From Chondrosia reniformis (lineage: Eukaryota > Porifera > Demospongiae > Chondrillida > Chondrillidae), in the NCBI GenBank assembly GCA_947172415.1, contig OX359192.1, positions 7,116,401 to 7,180,400 on the forward strand: a stretch of 64,000 nucleotides of DNA. The letters run 5' to 3'. A model generated the notes under the pieces. That model saw only the letters and a list, made by a program, of their open reading frames with translations, ran no database searches and was not told where the DNA came from. The position numbers were made by a program, and so were the translations under genes. Positions 36,101 to 49,354 of the stretch are shown here, in pieces (position 1 is the stretch's first letter; each line of letters starts with the position of its first letter).

Positions 36101-39100
36101 TATATTTGTGCATTTAAAATGAGAATGTAGTGTTTACCAGTTACTTATGTACACAAAGTATTTACCTACGTACATATGTACGTACATGCATAATTAATCC
36201 TTCATATATACCCATGTACGTACATATATACGTACTTACATATCTGCATCCTTATGTACGTTCGTATGTAGGACCTTCCTCTGTTTGAGGGTATTGTGAG
36301 TGATCTGTTTCCTGGGGTTGTGCTGCCTACACCAGATTATGATGCCCTGGAGGATGCACTCAGTGATAGCATTGCCAGACAAGGCCTGGAAGACGTACCC
36401 TGGTTCATGATGAAGATAATCCAAGTAAGCTTATATCTATCCCCAGCAACTTGATGATGATACTGTACAAGTACAGCTCCTTTAATTCTAATTGTTCAAT
36501 TCCAATTAAAACCAAGTTAAGAAACTTGGTGTATGTACTGTACGTATGTACGTAGTAATCAGAGAGTATGGTAGTACATGCATACACCCTTAGAGAAGAG
36601 AAGGCATACAGTCTTCAGGAGTGATTTACTTACTGTATGTAGTAGCCTGATATATTTAAGAGATTAGCTGAGATTAATAACATGAGTACAGTCATAAGAG
36701 ATATACATGTATTCCTAGATATATGAGATGATGCTAGTGCGTCACGGGTTCATGATAGTGGGTGATCCTATGGGTGGAAAGACCAGTGCTTGGAAGGTCC
36801 TGGCAGCTGCATTAGCAGATCTCAATGCCAGTGGATTGATGGAGGAATTCAAAGTAGAATATCGCATAATCAATCCAAAGAGCATTACAATGGGCCAGTT
36901 GTATGGATCTTTTGATCCAGTCTCCCATGAGTGGTACGATGGTACGTACAGCATATTTGTTCAATATTGAGGCACTGGCCAACAATCTACATGCAAACAC
37001 TCTAGGTGTCTTGGCAAACTCATTCAGAGATCAAGCTTCGTCACAGAATGAAAACAGGAAGTGGATCATCTTTGATGGTCCTGTGGATGCTGTGTGGATT
37101 GAGAACATGAATACTGTGCTGGATGACAACAAGAAGCTCTGTCTAATGAGTGGCGAGATCATTCAAATGAGTAATAAGCAGAATATGATGTTTGAACCAG
37201 AAGACCTGGAACAAGCATCACCAGCAACTGTTAGCAGATGTGGAATGATATACATGGAGCCGCACCAGGTACGCATATACTACACATATTGTATGTACTC
37301 AGTACTGTATATGCATACACCCTTATAGAGGGCGTACAGTCTTCAGGAGTGATTATGTAACTTTCATATCTCATGATTGCAGAGCATAGGGTGTGAGAAC
37401 TTCCTGTGGTGTAAACCTCTATATACGTATGTGTACGTATATATACATACCCCTGGAGGGATATTTGGGGCTGGTGTCACCAATAGTTATAATGCAAATA
37501 TATGTACGTACAAATGTAATGCATATATGTGCATATATAATCATTTGTGTCTTTTGTGAGTATACTGTGACGTATACTTTGCTAATTGCACGTGTCTACT
37601 AATTTATATGTACTTTGTGTCTATGAGATGTACTAACAGGAGTGTGTATATGGTTTATCCACTTCAGCTGGGTTGGAAGCCATTTATGGAGTGTTACATG
37701 CGAAACCTTCCAGACTCAATTGATAAAGAAAATAAAAAGTTGATTCGTGATATGTTTGAGTGGTTGGTGGACCCTTGTCTCTGTGAGTGTATTATGCCAC
37801 ACCTGTATATCACTGTCCAATACGTAGCTTCCAGTACCACTACATGCCTGCTACTTTTGTGTGTGTATTAGATTTTATCAGTCACAACTGCAAAGTGTTT
37901 ATTAAGACTACGGACATCCACTTGGTGTTCACCTTAATGAGACTCTATTCCTCTCTTATGGATGAGATTGCTGAATCTGGCAAGGAAGATAAACCTTCAA
38001 TGCCTGCCACACAGGTCCAATAGATATCAACATACACACATATAATCATATACGTACGTACATACATGTATGTGTACATATCGATCCTCATCCAAAGCTC
38101 TCAATAGATTTAGTTCCCTATAGGCCTTTACTGTAGAATCTATCCAAGAAATAATATTTTGATTACTCATACATACATATACTATACGTATAATAGTGTT
38201 CTCTTTATATACGTACGTGGGTACATACATGTGTGTACGATATGTACATGTCTGGTTAGCCAGGCTTTTACTCTTGTACAGATTACTCTCTGGCTGCAGT
38301 CTCTGTTTCTGTTTTCTCTGGTCTGGTCACTTGGTAGTACCATGAATTGTGACTCTAGAAGGAAATTTGATGAGTTTTTTAGAGACCTCATAAATGGAAC
38401 CAATGAAAAGCACCCAAAACCAAAGTCTGTCAAACTGACAAAGGTACAAGAATGTATGCCTAGCTTGTATACTGTACATTAATCTGGTATGGTTTATCGG
38501 CATCTTACATAGAAGATGATTCTTTTGATTTCTCATTGTAGAGCAACACTTTTCCTGAGAGAGGAACTGTGTTTGATTTCTTCTTCCAGAAGAAAGGTGG
38601 TTCTTGGTCATCTTGGGAAGACCTGATTGATAAAGTCAACATACCACCAGGAGCTAAAGTAATTATGCATTACATATCTTGTACAGCATTATGTACATAC
38701 ATAGGTTTCCTAGACATGTAATTATCATTGTGTACATACATATATCTGTATTATATTAATGCTTGTCTGCCTTTTATTTTTAGTCCTCAGAGTTAATTAT
38801 ATCCACAATTGAGACTGCAAGACAATTATACTTTTTGGATGTCTATGTTTCCCATGAAGTGCCACTGATGATAGTTGGGCCAACTGGAACAGGAAAGTCT
38901 GCCATCACCAATAACTTTCTGGTTAAATTGCCGAAGGACAAGTGAGTCCATGCCTTAGTTTCTTGAATGCTGGTAGATCAGCCTAATGCACTACGTACGT
39001 ACGTACATGTGTACATATGTGTGTTTGCAGGTATGTTCCCATAAATATTGGCTTCTCTGCAAGAACATCAGCAAGTCAAACTCAAGATACTATCATGGCC

Positions 39101-42100
39101 AAGCTCGACAGGTGAGCCTACTTGTATGTATGTATATACGTATATCTATTATGTTATTTGAAATTTCTTCACATTTATAGCATGACTGAAATTATTGCAT
39201 TTATGCATGTAACATTTTAGCAGTATACATACGTATGTACGTATATGTATATGTATTTAATGTCATACAAACAGACGTAGAAAAGGTGTATATGGTCCAC
39301 CATTTGGAAAGAGGTGTGTTGTGTTTGTGGATGATCTGAACATGCCAGCTAAGGAGAAGTATGGTGCACAACCTCCTATAGAGCTCTTAAGACAGGTATG
39401 TACAGGTATAAATATAAATAACAATTATTGTAAGTTTTGTCCTTATTATTGCTGATGAAGGCCTACTGTCGAAAAATCATAGAAATTTGTTGATAATCCA
39501 TATAGTATTAACATATATGTACGTATGTATGGTAGGTACACGTATATTACTTACTGTTATACATAGTATGTATGTACGGTTAGTAGTGTAATTGTGTATG
39601 TTGGTAAGAGCAGTGCCTCATTTTCCACACCATTTTTGCAGTGGATTGACCACAAACATTGGTATGACAAAAAGGATACATCTAAAATTGAATTGATTGA
39701 ATTGGTGAGTTACCATGTATTGTGATATATGCACCAAACAATTCCACGTGCTCTCTTGAAGGTATTGGGTATGTACACATGACTGTAATGTTTATGGACA
39801 TATCTACAGTATACGCGTATTTTCATTTCTGCATGTGTGTGTGTGTGTATAGCTTGCTGTTACTGCAATGGGACCACCAGGAGGTGGACGGAACACTATA
39901 ACTGGAAGATTGACTAGACACTTTAACATACTATCCATTGACTCTTTTGATGACAGTACAATGATCAAGATTTTTAGCTCTATCGTAGATTGGCACTTTA
40001 GTCAGGGATATGAATCAGTTTTCAACAGACTAGGAAAAGTAAAAACATTGTGAACCAAGCCACTCTTTGTATCTGTTCTATGCTTATGGGTTTGTAGTGC
40101 AATATATGTACCTGTGTAAGACCTCTGTAAATGTGTGATATCAATGTACGTATGTACGTACTTGCATATATGTTAGGTTATGGTGATGGCAACAATGGAG
40201 GTGTACAAGGCAGCCATCAGTAATTTCTTACCCACACCTTCCAAGTCTCACTATGTCTTTAATCTTCGAGATTTTGCACGTGTCATCAATGGTGCCCTCC
40301 TGGTACCAAAGACATGCATGTCTGAAGGTGACAAACTGATACGGCTGTGGATACACGAAGTCTATAGAGTATTCTCTGACAGACTAATCAATGAAGATGA
40401 CAAAATTAAATTCTTTGATATAGTCAAGGAAACTACCCAAAATCAATTTAAGGTTAGCGTAGATAAGCTCTTGCGTCACCTAGCTCCACATGGAGTACTG
40501 GAGGATGATAGTATCAGAAGTTTGTTCTTTGGTGACTATATGTCATCTGGGGGGGATAACAAAGATTATGATGAAGTCACAGACTTGAATAAACTCTCAG
40601 AGGTGATAGAAAGGTTGGTGATGTAAATCTCTCAGACATTCTACCAAAGTGGTCCATTCCTTATACATTTCAGTTATTTAGAGGATTACAACCAGATCAG
40701 CAAGACTCCTATGGCTCTAGTTCTCTTTAAGTTTGCTCTTGAGCACATTTCACGTATATGCCGTGTGTTGAAGCAGGATAATGGTCACCTTCTGCTGGTT
40801 GGTGTTGGAGGGAGTGGAAGACAGAGCTGCACTAAGCTGGCCGCTGCTATGGCTGATTATGACCTCTTTCAAATTGAGATTACCAAAAGCTACACAAATG
40901 TAGAGTGGAGGGATGACTTAAAGAAGGTGTGAGATGACAGTGATGTTATTATGAACAATTGTGTACATATGTTCTTTAACTACTATTACAGCTGTTACTG
41001 AAGGCTGGAGTGGAAGGAAAGCCAGTCGTATTTCTCTTCAGTGATAATCAGATAAAAGATGAATCTTTTGTTGAAGATATAAATGTTATATTAAACACTG
41101 GTGATGTGCCAAACTTGTATCCTGCTGATGAGAAGGCAGACATTATTGAGAAAATGCAAGCAATTGCCAGACAAACAGTGAGTGAACTTGCATCTGTATA
41201 TAATGAATGGATATTACACTATGTGCTGTTGCATAGTAAATTTAAGTAGCTGATTGTTTTAGTTTTACTGTCTGTTCTCCTCTGTATAGGGTCGTAAGAT
41301 TGATTCCACTCCACTAGCAATGTACAACTATTTTGTGGAACGTGTTCAGCAGAACCTTCACATTGTCCTTGCAATGAGCCCCATAGGTGATGCATTTAGG
41401 AGCAGATTAAGAATGTTTCCATCACTCATAAGCTGCTGTACCATTGATTGGTTCCATGTGAGTTAATATACTCTAGCAGTGTGAGTGCATATACAATGTA
41501 CACACGTATACGTATATGACATTATGCTATCTGATTACCAACCTAGGCTTGGCCTTCTGATGCCTTGGAGATGGTAGCAAACAGGTTTCTTGAGGAAATG
41601 GACCTAGATACTGATGTACACAAAAGTTGTGTCTTCCTGTGTCAGTACTTTCACCAAAGTGCCAGAAAGCTCTCAGAAAAGTACCTCAGTGAACTCAATC
41701 GTCACAACTATGTTACGCCAACCTCTTATCTTGAGCTGATTCTTACTTTTAAGAAACTTTTAAAGGAAAAGCAAAATGAAATACAAACTTTAAGACAAAG
41801 ATATATGACAGGTTTAGAGAAGTTAGAGTTTGCAGCATCACAAGTGGCAGTTATGCAACAAGAGATTTTGGATCTTCAACCAGAGCTGATAAAGACCTCT
41901 GAAGAAACTGAAAAGTTGATGGTCAAGATTGAGAAGGATACTGTGGAAGCTGAAGCAAAGAAAGAGGTTTATTTATCCCCAAATCTTGTGTCCTCTTATC
42001 TTGTTGCAGATTATTTAAATGAATCTGCAAACTAATACTTGTAAGATACATAAGTACGTACATATACTTATAGGTGGTGGCTGCTGATGAAGCAGTAGCT

Positions 42101-45100
42101 AATAAAGCTGCTGCAGAGGCTCAGGCAATCAAGGATGATTGTGAAAATGACCTCAAAGTAGCAATTCCCGCTCTTGAATCAGCCCTTGCAGCATTGAACA
42201 CACTGAAGCCAGCGGATATTACCATTGTCAAGTCTATGAAGGTTGGCTGTATTATTTTTATGATGTTTGATATTACTGACATACTGTGACACATTTTCTT
42301 GTAGAATCCTCCACCTGGAGTGAGGTTGTGTATGGAGGCAGTGTGCATCATGAAGGGACTTAAACCTGAAAGAAAGCCAGATCCAGGAAGTGGTAAGATG
42401 GTGGAAGATTACTGGGGAACTTCCCTCAAGTTGCTAGGAGACATGAAGTTTCTAGAATCTCTTAAGACATATGATAAAGATAATATTCCTCCTCAGATTG
42501 TTAAGAAAATCAGGGAAAAGTAAGTGAAGCAGATCAGTAATTTTGAAATATGTAGCCATCTGTTAAAGTGCAGGATTTTCTGTGTAGCCATGTTTATGTG
42601 TATGTACCTTATCAGAGCTCTTGGGTTTAATTCCTAGCAATTGCTTCTTTTGTATTTTCCCTTTTGTTTCTTTACCAGTAATTGTACATACAGTATATAT
42701 TGTTTTATTATGACAATGATTATTTATACGTACATCCAGACTGACTCCTCTACAATAGCAATTCATTCCTTTGCTCTAAGGTTTATCCCTAACCCAGAGT
42801 TCACACCAGAAGCAATTCAGAAGGTATCAAATGCTTGCGAAGGTCTGTGTAAGTGGGTTAGGGCCATGGAGGTGTATGACAGGGTAGCTAAAGTGGTTGC
42901 TCCCAAGAAGGCTAAACTGGCAGAAGCTGAAGCAGCTCTTGCTATACAAATGGAAAAACTGAATACAAAACGCACAGAACTGAAGGGTGTACGTTTAAAG
43001 ATCTTACACTTGGTCTAGTATGACCTTTAACATTGTCCTTTCCTTTGAATTTTAAGATATTGGATAAGTTGCAGGCATTGAATGATGAATTTTCTGCTAT
43101 GCAAGAAAAGAAATCACAATTAGAGACTAACCTTGACATCTGTGAGAAAAAGTTGGATCGTGCAGAAAAGCTAATTGGTGGATTAGGTGGAGAGAAGGAG
43201 AGGTGGAGCAAGGCAGCTAATGAGCTAGGAGAACGATACACAAATGCTACTGGAGATGTTTTGCTGTCATCTGGTGTGGTAGCATATCTTGGTGCTTTCA
43301 CTGTAGCCTATAGGAATGTATGTTTTACTAATTAACATCTTTAGCCTCTCACTGGCGTTTAAGATGCCTTGATCCTTCAATGCAGGAGTGCATATCAGAT
43401 TGGCAGGTTGTGTGTAGGCAGAAGGCAATTCCATGTTCAAGTGCCTTCTCTCTGAATGCCACCTTGGGTAAACCAGTTAAGATAAGGGATTGGAACATAG
43501 CAGGTCTACCAGTTGACAGCTTCTCTGTGGACAATGGCATCATTGTAACCAATTCAAGAAGGTGGCCATTGCTCATTGATCCTCAGGGTATGTTCATCTG
43601 TGTAGAGTACGTACATATATGTATGTTACTTATTATATCTTACTATTTTACCTACGTAGGTCAAGCTAATAAGTGGATTAAGAACATGGAACGTCCCAAT
43701 AAGCTGTCTGTCATAAAGTTAACTGACCCAAATTATGCACGAACTCTAGAGAATTGTATCCAGGTTAGAAATAATTTTATAATGTACGTATGTGTGTTAT
43801 CATTTTTGTATACGTACCTACACACTCATGCACCTTTAAATTGTGTGTACGTGTGTGTGCATAGTTTGGGTATCCAGTGTTGTTGGAGAATGTTGGAGAA
43901 GAACTGGATCCTCTCCTTGAACCAGTCCTTTTGAAGCAAACATTCAAACAAGGTGGTGTTGAGGTACAATTAGCTGATATTTATCTTACAGCAGTATTCA
44001 CTAATCGCTCATGCTGATTTGTCTTTATAAACTTTCATACATGTGTATGTATTTCTGTTTCTCAGTACATACGTCTTGGTGAGAATGTCATTGAATGGAG
44101 TCACGACTTTAGATTGTACATTACTACAAGGCTGAGAAATCCACACTACTTACCAGAGACATCCGTCAAAGTGAGCATTTCCACACATCCACAATCACAT
44201 GCTCTTTATTGTATCTGTGCCTCAATAAAAGAAATCGTTCAATGAGCAGATCATTGTACCTATTATTGGCACTGGCTCTATCAATAATACATGATATGAT
44301 TGTAGTGCAATATGCTCCATATACTACATCTGTTTCCACTGTACATCCCTGTATACGTAGGTCTGTGTTCTCAACTTTATGATTACTCCACTTGGGCTCC
44401 AAGACCAGCTGTTGGGCATTGTTGTAGCCAAAGAGAGGCCAGAACTGGAGGAGAAGAAAAACCAGCTGATCATTGAGAGTGCTCAAAACAAGAAGCAGCT
44501 GAAACAGATTGAGGATAAGATCCTGGAAGTGTTATCATCCTCAGAGGTAGACATTTACGTACATTTTCACGTTTGCAATCTCTATGGGTTTTGTGTTGTT
44601 TTAAGGTGAATTGATTGACATGTAGGGTAACATCTTGGAAGATGAGACTGCTATTAATATTCTGTCGTCCTCAAAGGTCCTTTCTGAGGAAATTTCAGCC
44701 AAACAGGTAAGCTCTTAGATATTATGTATGTAGTGTGTTCAAAGAAAGCAATATTGTGACACCTGTCACCATGCAAATCACTAAGTATATATTGGGTCTA
44801 GCTGCTAGCCCATATTATGGGGGTCCATGCAAAGATGAAGTAAGGGCTAGTGGCTAGACTAGATATATACTGGAAATACATGATTTATACGTATGTAGCA
44901 CCATGTTCTAGGAACTTATTACTAATGCTAATGCTAATGACCAACACATACAGTACATGTACATACAGTACATGTATGTGCACATACGTATCAGTTATAC
45001 TGTATGATTTAAGTTAAAATTATCAAAGTTGTGTCTAAAATTATCCTTTATAGGAAATTGCAAGTAAAACTGAAAAGGAAATTGATGATACCAGGAATGG

Positions 45101-48100
45101 TTACCATCCCGTGGCATTGCACTCTTCTATACTCTTCTTCTGTATATCAGACTTAGCCAATCTGGAGCCCATGTATCAGTATTCGTTGACCTGGTTTATT
45201 AACCTTTATTTACAAGTATGTACATAGATGTTTGTTTTGCTGTGTTTGTGTCATGATTTTTAAAGACTTACACCTCTGCTGTATGGCTTGGCCCTTCCTT
45301 ATAGTCAATTGCTGACAGTGAGAAATCTACTGAACTGGAAACGAGAATCAGTAGTCTAAACAACCATTTCACACATTCCATTTACCGTAATGTATGCAGA
45401 TCTCTATTTGAAAAGGATAAACTCATTTTCTCACTCTTGTTGACCATTGGAGTGCTCAAGGGAAAGTTAGTCTGCAAGCTGGTAATTGGCAACATGTTTG
45501 CATGATATCCACTTATGCGCGTGGTTCTATGTTACTAGGGGAGAGGTAGATGATGTTATGTGGAGATTCTTGCTTACTGGTGGGGTTGCTTTGGAAAATC
45601 CTCATCCAAATCCATGCTCAGAGTGGCTTAGTGAAAAGTCATGGGGTGAAATAGTGAGGGCATCCAACCTTACCATCCTTCAAGGTTTCATGAAAGACAT
45701 TGGGACCAATACAGCTGGCTGGAAGAAGCTGTATGATTCATCAACGCCTCATGAAGATCCCTTACCTGAGCCATGGGATTCCAAACTTAAGGGACTTGAT
45801 AGGTACATGCTTAATGAACCAGACAAGATATATTCTAAGCTAGTATTCTGCACCTATTTTCCCTGAACAGGCTTATCGTGCTGAGATGTATAAGGCCTGA
45901 CAAGATAGTCCCAGCTGTTCAGGCGTATATTGCAGAGAAGATGGGTCGCTACTACATTGAGCCTCCTACCTTTGATCTACCTGGCAGCTACAATGACTCT
46001 CACTGCTGCGCGCCTCTAATCTTTGTGCTTTCCCCAGGGGCTGATCCAATGGCCACTCTCCTGAAGTTTGCTGAAGATAAAGGATTTAGTGGTATGCGAT
46101 GTCAGCGTATTTCTCTGGGTCAAGGTCAGGGCCCTATTGCACAGAAGATGATTGACAAAGCTATGAAGGAAGGCACATGGGTGATCTTGCAAAACTGTCA
46201 TTTAGCCACCAGCTGGATGCCCACATTAGAGAAGCTTTGTGAAGAAGTAATCATTCCTGAAAAAACTCATGAAGATTTCAGACTCTGGTTGACTAGTTAT
46301 CCATCAGAAGAATTCCCTGTCTCCATCCTCCAAAATGGTAAGCTTTCCACAACTGTACTTTGTATCCTGTGTCTATCCACCAATGTTCTCTGTGTTGTAT
46401 ACCTTCTAAACTTTAGGGGTCAAGATGACAAATGAACCGCCTAAAGGAATGAGAGCTAACCTGATGAGATCGTATCTTAATGATCCAATATCTGATAAAA
46501 AGTTCTTTGAAGGCTGTAACAAGGTACGTATGTACATTTGCACATCAGAAGCCCACACAGGCTAAAACTGGAGATTAATACTCTCCCTTTCAATGCATTA
46601 GCCTGTAACTTGGAGGAAGATGTTGTTTGGTTTGTGTTTCTTTCATGCTATGGTGCAAGAAAGGAGAAGTTTTGGACCACTTGGTTGGAACATTCCTTAT
46701 GAATTCAATGAATCTGATTTAAGAATCAGTGTCAGACAGCTGCAGGTATTGTACATACGTAGTAATTCTACAATACAATTTTATGTGTGTTCATATGGAT
46801 GCCACTGCGACTGTTTTAGATGTTCTTGAATGACTATGATGATCTACCACTGAGTGCACTAACCTACCTAACTGGTCAGTGTAACTATGGAGGTCGTGTC
46901 ACTGATGATTGGGATAGGAGACTGCTGTCGAGCTTGCTCTCAATCTTTTATCGCCTTGATATAATTAATGATGATGATTATAGGTGAGTAGTAAAGATGT
47001 ACATATGTACATATGCTTTAAGATTGGCATCAAATCTGAAAGTCCTGTATTTTTTCCATGTACGTACATACATATGTAGTAGTAAATAAGTAAATATACG
47101 TACTTTAAATACAAGTATAGTATGGTGAGAGATAGGGCAAAGTATAAGCTCATTGGGCATGCTTTATAGATGTCTGTCATGTCTGAGTTATAGTATACGT
47201 TCATGCCATAACTATTGTGAGTCCTGAAAGTTACGTACTTACGTATGTTTCTGGATGCAATACCTCTCTAAAGTTGAGGATGTCTTCTTTTATTCATTTC
47301 ATCTTAAAGATTCTCTCCAAGTGGCAAGTACTATGCACCTCCTCATGGTGACTTTGATAGCTATGTGGAGTATGTCAAAGGTCTTCCTATCATACCTAAC
47401 CCAGAGGTGTTTGGACTGCATGAGAATGCTGATATCACAAAGGACAACCAGGAGACAGATCTAGTAAGGAGGGGTTTTGTATTCTACGTACTTGTTTTGT
47501 ACTAACTAATAGCATTTTCATTTTTATAAAGCTGTTTAATGGAGTCTTGATGACTTTACCTCGCCAAACCAGTGGTGGAGGAAAGACCTCGCAAGAGGTG
47601 GTTGATGATTTGGCTGCAGATATTCTTTCCAAACTTCCTCCTGATTTTAATACTGAAAAGGTTATGGAATTATATCCAGTAGTCTATAATGAGTCAATGA
47701 ACACAGTACTGAGACAGGAATTGATAAGGTTTAATAGACTGACTTCTGTTGTCCGTAGCACATTACAAGGAATTCAGAAAGCTCTAAAGGTTGTTCCTTA
47801 ATGATTTTCATTTCCCCCTATGCACCACACCCATGTTAGATAGAATAAGATGACTTGTGCACTTATTTGTTTGTTAGGGTCTTGTAGTCATGTCTTCTGA
47901 TTTGGAGAGTGCATTCAATAGCATGATTGTGGGAAAGGTACCTGCAGTGTGGGCAGCCAAATCTTATCCATCCCTCAAACCTCTTGGTAGCTACGTGAAT
48001 GACCTCCTAGCAAGATTAAAGTTCTTTTCAGATTGGATTGATAATGGTGCTCCTTCAGTGTTCTGGGTATCAGGATTCTACTTTACACAATCCTTCCTTA

Positions 48101-48937
48101 CAGGTTACCTTTATTTGTATGCCCTGATTTCACATACCTGTAGAACTCTGATATATAGCCCAATTCTGGTTTTCTATTGTGCTCTTACAGTATCTCTTTT
48201 CCACTTGTTTCAGGTGTATCCCAGAACTTTGCTAGGAAGTATACCATTCCCATTGATCATCTTGGCTTTGAATTTGAAGTGCTCAAAGAGGAGAATGACA
48301 TGGAAAATCCTCCAGCTGATGGAGCCTATATAAAAGTAAATTAAACAAGAAGTACCAATAAGTATAGGTACAGACTTGCAACGTTGAAGTGTTTGTTTCT
48401 GTATGTGTACATGTAGGGACTGTTTTTGGAAGGAGCTCGATGGGACAGGGAGAATATGGTAGTAGGAGAATCTAAACCAAAGATTCTGTATGATGTAATG
48501 CCAATTGTATCCACTTAGCAAGTTATGTAACTATGTACTGTATATGTAACTTGCATACTCAGAACTGATATTTGTATGTATATATTTATCAATTTAGTCT
48601 AATAACTAGAGTTGTAGTGGTTTACTTATCATTTACGTATATACCAATGAGATTTCTTTATTTGTTGACTGCTGTTGGCCAAGAGTTGCATTGACTAGCT
48701 GTCTTGGGTAAATTTCTTAACCTGTGCTAGATTTGGTTACAGCCTGGAGAGAAAGCAAAATTTCAGAAGAAGGCAACATATGACTGTCCAGTCTACAAGA
48801 CAAGTGCTCGCAGAGGAACTCTTTCCACTACTGGCCATTCCACTAATTATGTGCTTAACATGCAACTCCCATCTGATAAACCAGAAAGCCATTGGATCAA
48901 CAGAGGAGTAGCTCTGATATGCCAGCTAAATGACTAA
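27808..48937 (+). CDS. DNAH12: Axonemal dynein heavy chain, DNAH12/DNAH7/DNAH3 group
   Basis: This is a complete single-headed inner-arm dynein heavy chain, the ATP-driven motor that slides doublet microtubules in motile cilia. The gene has several dozen exons. The start [11 protein letters not shown] is followed by a Pro-rich segment (28400-28600), then the tail and linker (28600-35000). AAA1 has [10 protein letters not shown] (35127-35156) and the AAA1 core [14 protein letters not shown] (about 35356). AAA2 has [10 protein letters not shown] (36761-36790), AAA3 GPTGTGKSA (38877-38903), and AAA4 GVGGSGRQS (40801-40827; Arg for Lys is usual there). Stalk coiled coils lie at about 41770-42240 and 42870-43230 around the microtubule-binding tip (about 42310-42830). 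AAA5, AAA6 and the C-terminal domain follow. The last exon 48731-48937 ends [10 protein letters not shown]. No stop or frame break was seen in the exons read. Wording such as [17 protein letters not shown] looks closest to DNAH12, but a tree would be needed to exclude DNAH7 or DNAH3. An AATAAA signal is at 49013. Confidence 0.9.
29024..29110 (+). repeat. SINE-like repeat, 3' fragment (copy 7)
   Basis: This short diverged fragment has TGTATCTGCATCCAGAGCTTT and GTGTAGGAAAATAG, matching the 3' half of the dispersed family. It lies immediately before the fuller copy at 29130, in the same orientation. Confidence 0.5.
29130..29375 (+). repeat. SINE-like dispersed repeat, copy 4 (dynein intron)
   Basis: This is the fullest copy and almost identical to the one at 8455. 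It begins CCAAGGACTCACAGAAGATC and ends ATGGTATCTTAGATTTTTCA. It is sense to the host gene. The high identity to copy 2 suggests recent activity of this subfamily. Confidence 0.85.
30260..30331 (+). tRNA. tRNA-Glu (anticodon CTC), nested in a dynein intron
   Basis: The 72-base gene has an acceptor stem TCCCATG pairing with CATGGGA and discriminator G, a D-arm GGTCTAGTGGCTAGG (A box), an anticodon loop containing CTC within GGCGCTCTCACCGCC, and a T-arm GGTTCGATTCC (B box). No intron or encoded CCA. It is followed by T runs (ATTTTTATTC, TTTTTTTC) that would stop RNA polymerase III. It lies on the same strand as the host gene, between exons ending near 30215 and starting near 30364. Confidence 0.97.
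32829..32965 (+). repeat. SINE-like repeat, 3' half (copy 5, dynein intron)
   Basis: TCCTCATCCACAGCTCTTAC, TAGGTTTGGTTACCTATAGG and TTAGATTACTCATTAC match the 3' half of the dispersed family. The 5' half is missing. Confidence 0.7.
33136..33172. repeat. (AAT)n microsatellite
   Basis: About twelve AAT units lie in a dynein intron, followed by a TACGTACGTACATATATATA patch. Confidence 0.95.
38083..38170 (+). repeat. SINE-like repeat, 3' fragment (copy 6, dynein intron)
   Basis: GATCCTCATCCAAAGCTCTC, TTTAGTTCCCTATAGGCC and a terminal GATTACTCAT match the 3' end of the family. Only about 88 bases remain. Confidence 0.7.
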
Positions 48938-49017
48938 ACTTATAGAAAAAGACTTTTTACTGATTGCATACACTGTCAATGACTGTCCATATGCTATTAT
49001 ACTACAAAGTAAAATAA

Positions 49018-49190
49018 AAAAATGATGTTAGAAGGAGGGATGGCAGTGCTGCAACAGTGAATAGCACATCTGGAAAAGTAACAAAACAAGACAGTAATTA
49101 TGTGATAAAGTTATCATACAGAAGTGACACACTGAATTTAAGAGACTTAACCATACACATCATGTACACCTGTGTGTGGGCATACTCCCT
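49018..49190 (+). repeat. Diverged single copy of the palindrome-arm repeat
   Basis: AAAATGATGTTAGAAGGAGG, AAACAAGACAGTAATTATGT, TTATCATACAGAAGT and TTAACCATACACATC follow the order of the left arm at 53985-54130, with roughly 75-80% similarity by eye. It starts at the dynein polyadenylation signal. It shows the arm to be a dispersed repeat and not unique sequence. Confidence 0.7.
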
Positions 49191-49354
49191 ATATACTTTG
49201 GCTATTCAATAGTCTTATTTAGGCTGGGAGAGGTCCCATTAGCAATTTGCTCCTTTCCAGGGTAGCTACCTATACATATAGTACTGATGAAGGCCAGGGA
49301 CTATATATGTGGAAACATCTATCAAATAATACTCAAGAATTATAACACGTACAC

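Noticed and set aside
46965..47204. Minus-strand small frames repeated at 62448-62687
   Set aside because: They lie in a dynein intron and recur only because that intron is duplicated.
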